Assembly (NCBI GenBank): GCA_003427395.1 | Contig: BFEA01000028.1 | Coordinates: 1,231,568 to 1,295,567, forward strand | DNA length: 64,000 bases | Direction of reading: 5' to 3' | Source: Chara braunii | Lineage: Eukaryota; Streptophyta; Charophyceae; Charales; Characeae | Shown: one piece after another, positions 63,261-64,000 of the stretch | How positions within the stretch are numbered: position 1 is the stretch's first letter | Layout of the letters: the number at the start of each line of letters is the position of its first letter | Made by a program: the position numbers and the translations under genes | Notes under the pieces: generated by a model | Told to the model about the DNA's origin: nothing | The model's database searches: none | Seen by the model: only the letters and a program-made list of their open reading frames with translations

Positions 63261-64000
63261 TTGTTTTGGTTTGTTGGACAACCCATGGGTTTGAGGGTAT
63301 TTGAACGTTTTTTGTGGATTTCAGTGGTGAGTGTCCGTGGTTTTCTAAATACTTCAGTAGTTTTTCTCTATGATCTGTTTTTCTTAACCGAAGTCGGGTA
63401 ATGGCCCCGGTACCTCAATTCCTATGATCTGCTTTTTCTCAACCGAAGCCAGGTAATGGCCCCTGTGTCTCAAATTGTTGTGAGTGTTTTTGAATTCACG
63501 CTTTCCATCGATCCACCCGGCGGCTCATTCCTCTCCTCTCGAAGGATGTAAACTGGAACTTCGTCTTGTCTTAATTGATCGAAAATGGGCAACTCTTCCG
63601 ACACTCTTCACTTCTCTCATTTTTATCATCTTGTAAGTAGGCAATGTTTACAGACGTTTCACTTTGGAAGATCTTCGCTCATCTTTTCGACCGGTCGTTG
63701 TGTATCTCTTCCAGAATTTTGTTGATGTCACGTGGAGTATATCTCCATCATCTGAGCTCAGAAGAACTTCTTCCGGAACTGTTCCATTAGTTTCTGGGGT
63801 AATCTCCCACCCCGAGGAACATCGAAATCAAAGGATACGTTGAAGTAATCTCGGGAACTACTTAGATTTGGTCATTTTTTGTTTGTGAACGGTGGATGTT
63901 TGTGTATCGCCCATGTGGACTGAGCCAGCTGAACCATCGAAAGGACAGCTCCCCAAGCCCCCTCAGTCATGGCCCTTCCCGTATAACAAGGAGATGACGT
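63261..64000 (+). other. unannotated right end, tandem ccgaagycgggtaatggcccc repeats and a possible small spliced gene
   Basis: A segment of about 50 bp (tatgatctgttttt...ccgaag...taatggcccc) is duplicated at about 63369 and 63422. Its inverted copy lies at 56368. From 63585 an ATG, a 16-codon exon, a gtaagt donor at 63633 and a polypyrimidine-ag acceptor at 63714 give a 58-codon spliced frame (MGNSSD...) that ends at 63841. Speculative. Confidence 0.25.

Overview
This window is eukaryotic nuclear DNA made almost wholly of transposable elements in various states of decay, simple-sequence repeats and foldback elements. I found no convincing single-copy host protein gene. Pointers to a plant or streptophyte-alga nucleus are degenerate CCCTAAA-type motifs at the left end, a Ty3 element primed by tRNA-Asp with a plant-type 3' end, a PIF/Harbinger-type MITE with a TAA duplication, tRNA-headed SINE-like repeats, U6 snRNA retropseudogenes, and G-box and TATA stretches. 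A large repeat-rich charophyte genome would fit, but the sequence does not prove the species. Three runs of N (11130-11410, 28968-29127, 44588-44977) and many single Ns mark a draft assembly.

Layout. Positions 1-540 are telomere-like and low-complexity sequence. Positions 543-4955 are a decayed plus-strand Ty3/gypsy element (Gag, zinc knuckle, protease, RT, RNase H; no integrase), cut off at about 4955 by a plus-strand Helitron (zinc finger, HUH Rep and PIF1-type helicase to 9175). An unrecognised coding track follows to about 10940. Positions 11.0-14.5 kb hold microsatellites, a 108-bp tandem duplication and a low-complexity Asn-rich reading frame on the minus strand.

The centrepiece is 14598-37575, a minus-strand LTR retrotransposon of about 23 kb with direct LTRs of about 4.5 kb. 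The 5' LTR is 33066-37575 and the 3' LTR is 14598-19148. A tRNA-Asp primer-binding site lies at 33044-33061. In sense order the interior holds a leader, a train of closely abutting small ORFs (about 31490 to 26053), Gag, protease, RT, RNase H and integrase with a DD35E spacing and a GPY module. At least three ORFs of the train are recognisable paralogues of one another and of no family I know. The Pol motifs resemble a Ty3 lineage I know mainly from fungi. This upstream ORF train is the best candidate for something undescribed.

To the right, 37.6-48 kb holds a second Asn-rich ORF, a 945-bp element with 31-bp perfect terminal inverted repeats, a U6 retropseudogene with target-site duplications, several MITE and SINE-like insertions, CA, CAG and CTT arrays, strong GC hairpins, and tandem arrays dominated by CTCTTGAA/TTCAAGAG. 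From 48 to 64 kb there is a dispersed repeat family, a tandemly duplicated TATA-containing 362-bp unit, a LINE 3' end on the minus strand (zf-RVT), AT-rich leader-like repeats, two more U6-like relics, a foldback element and unannotated sequence.

All coding assignments come from motifs read by eye. Superfamily names rest on catalytic motifs and domain order, and no alignment or search was run.
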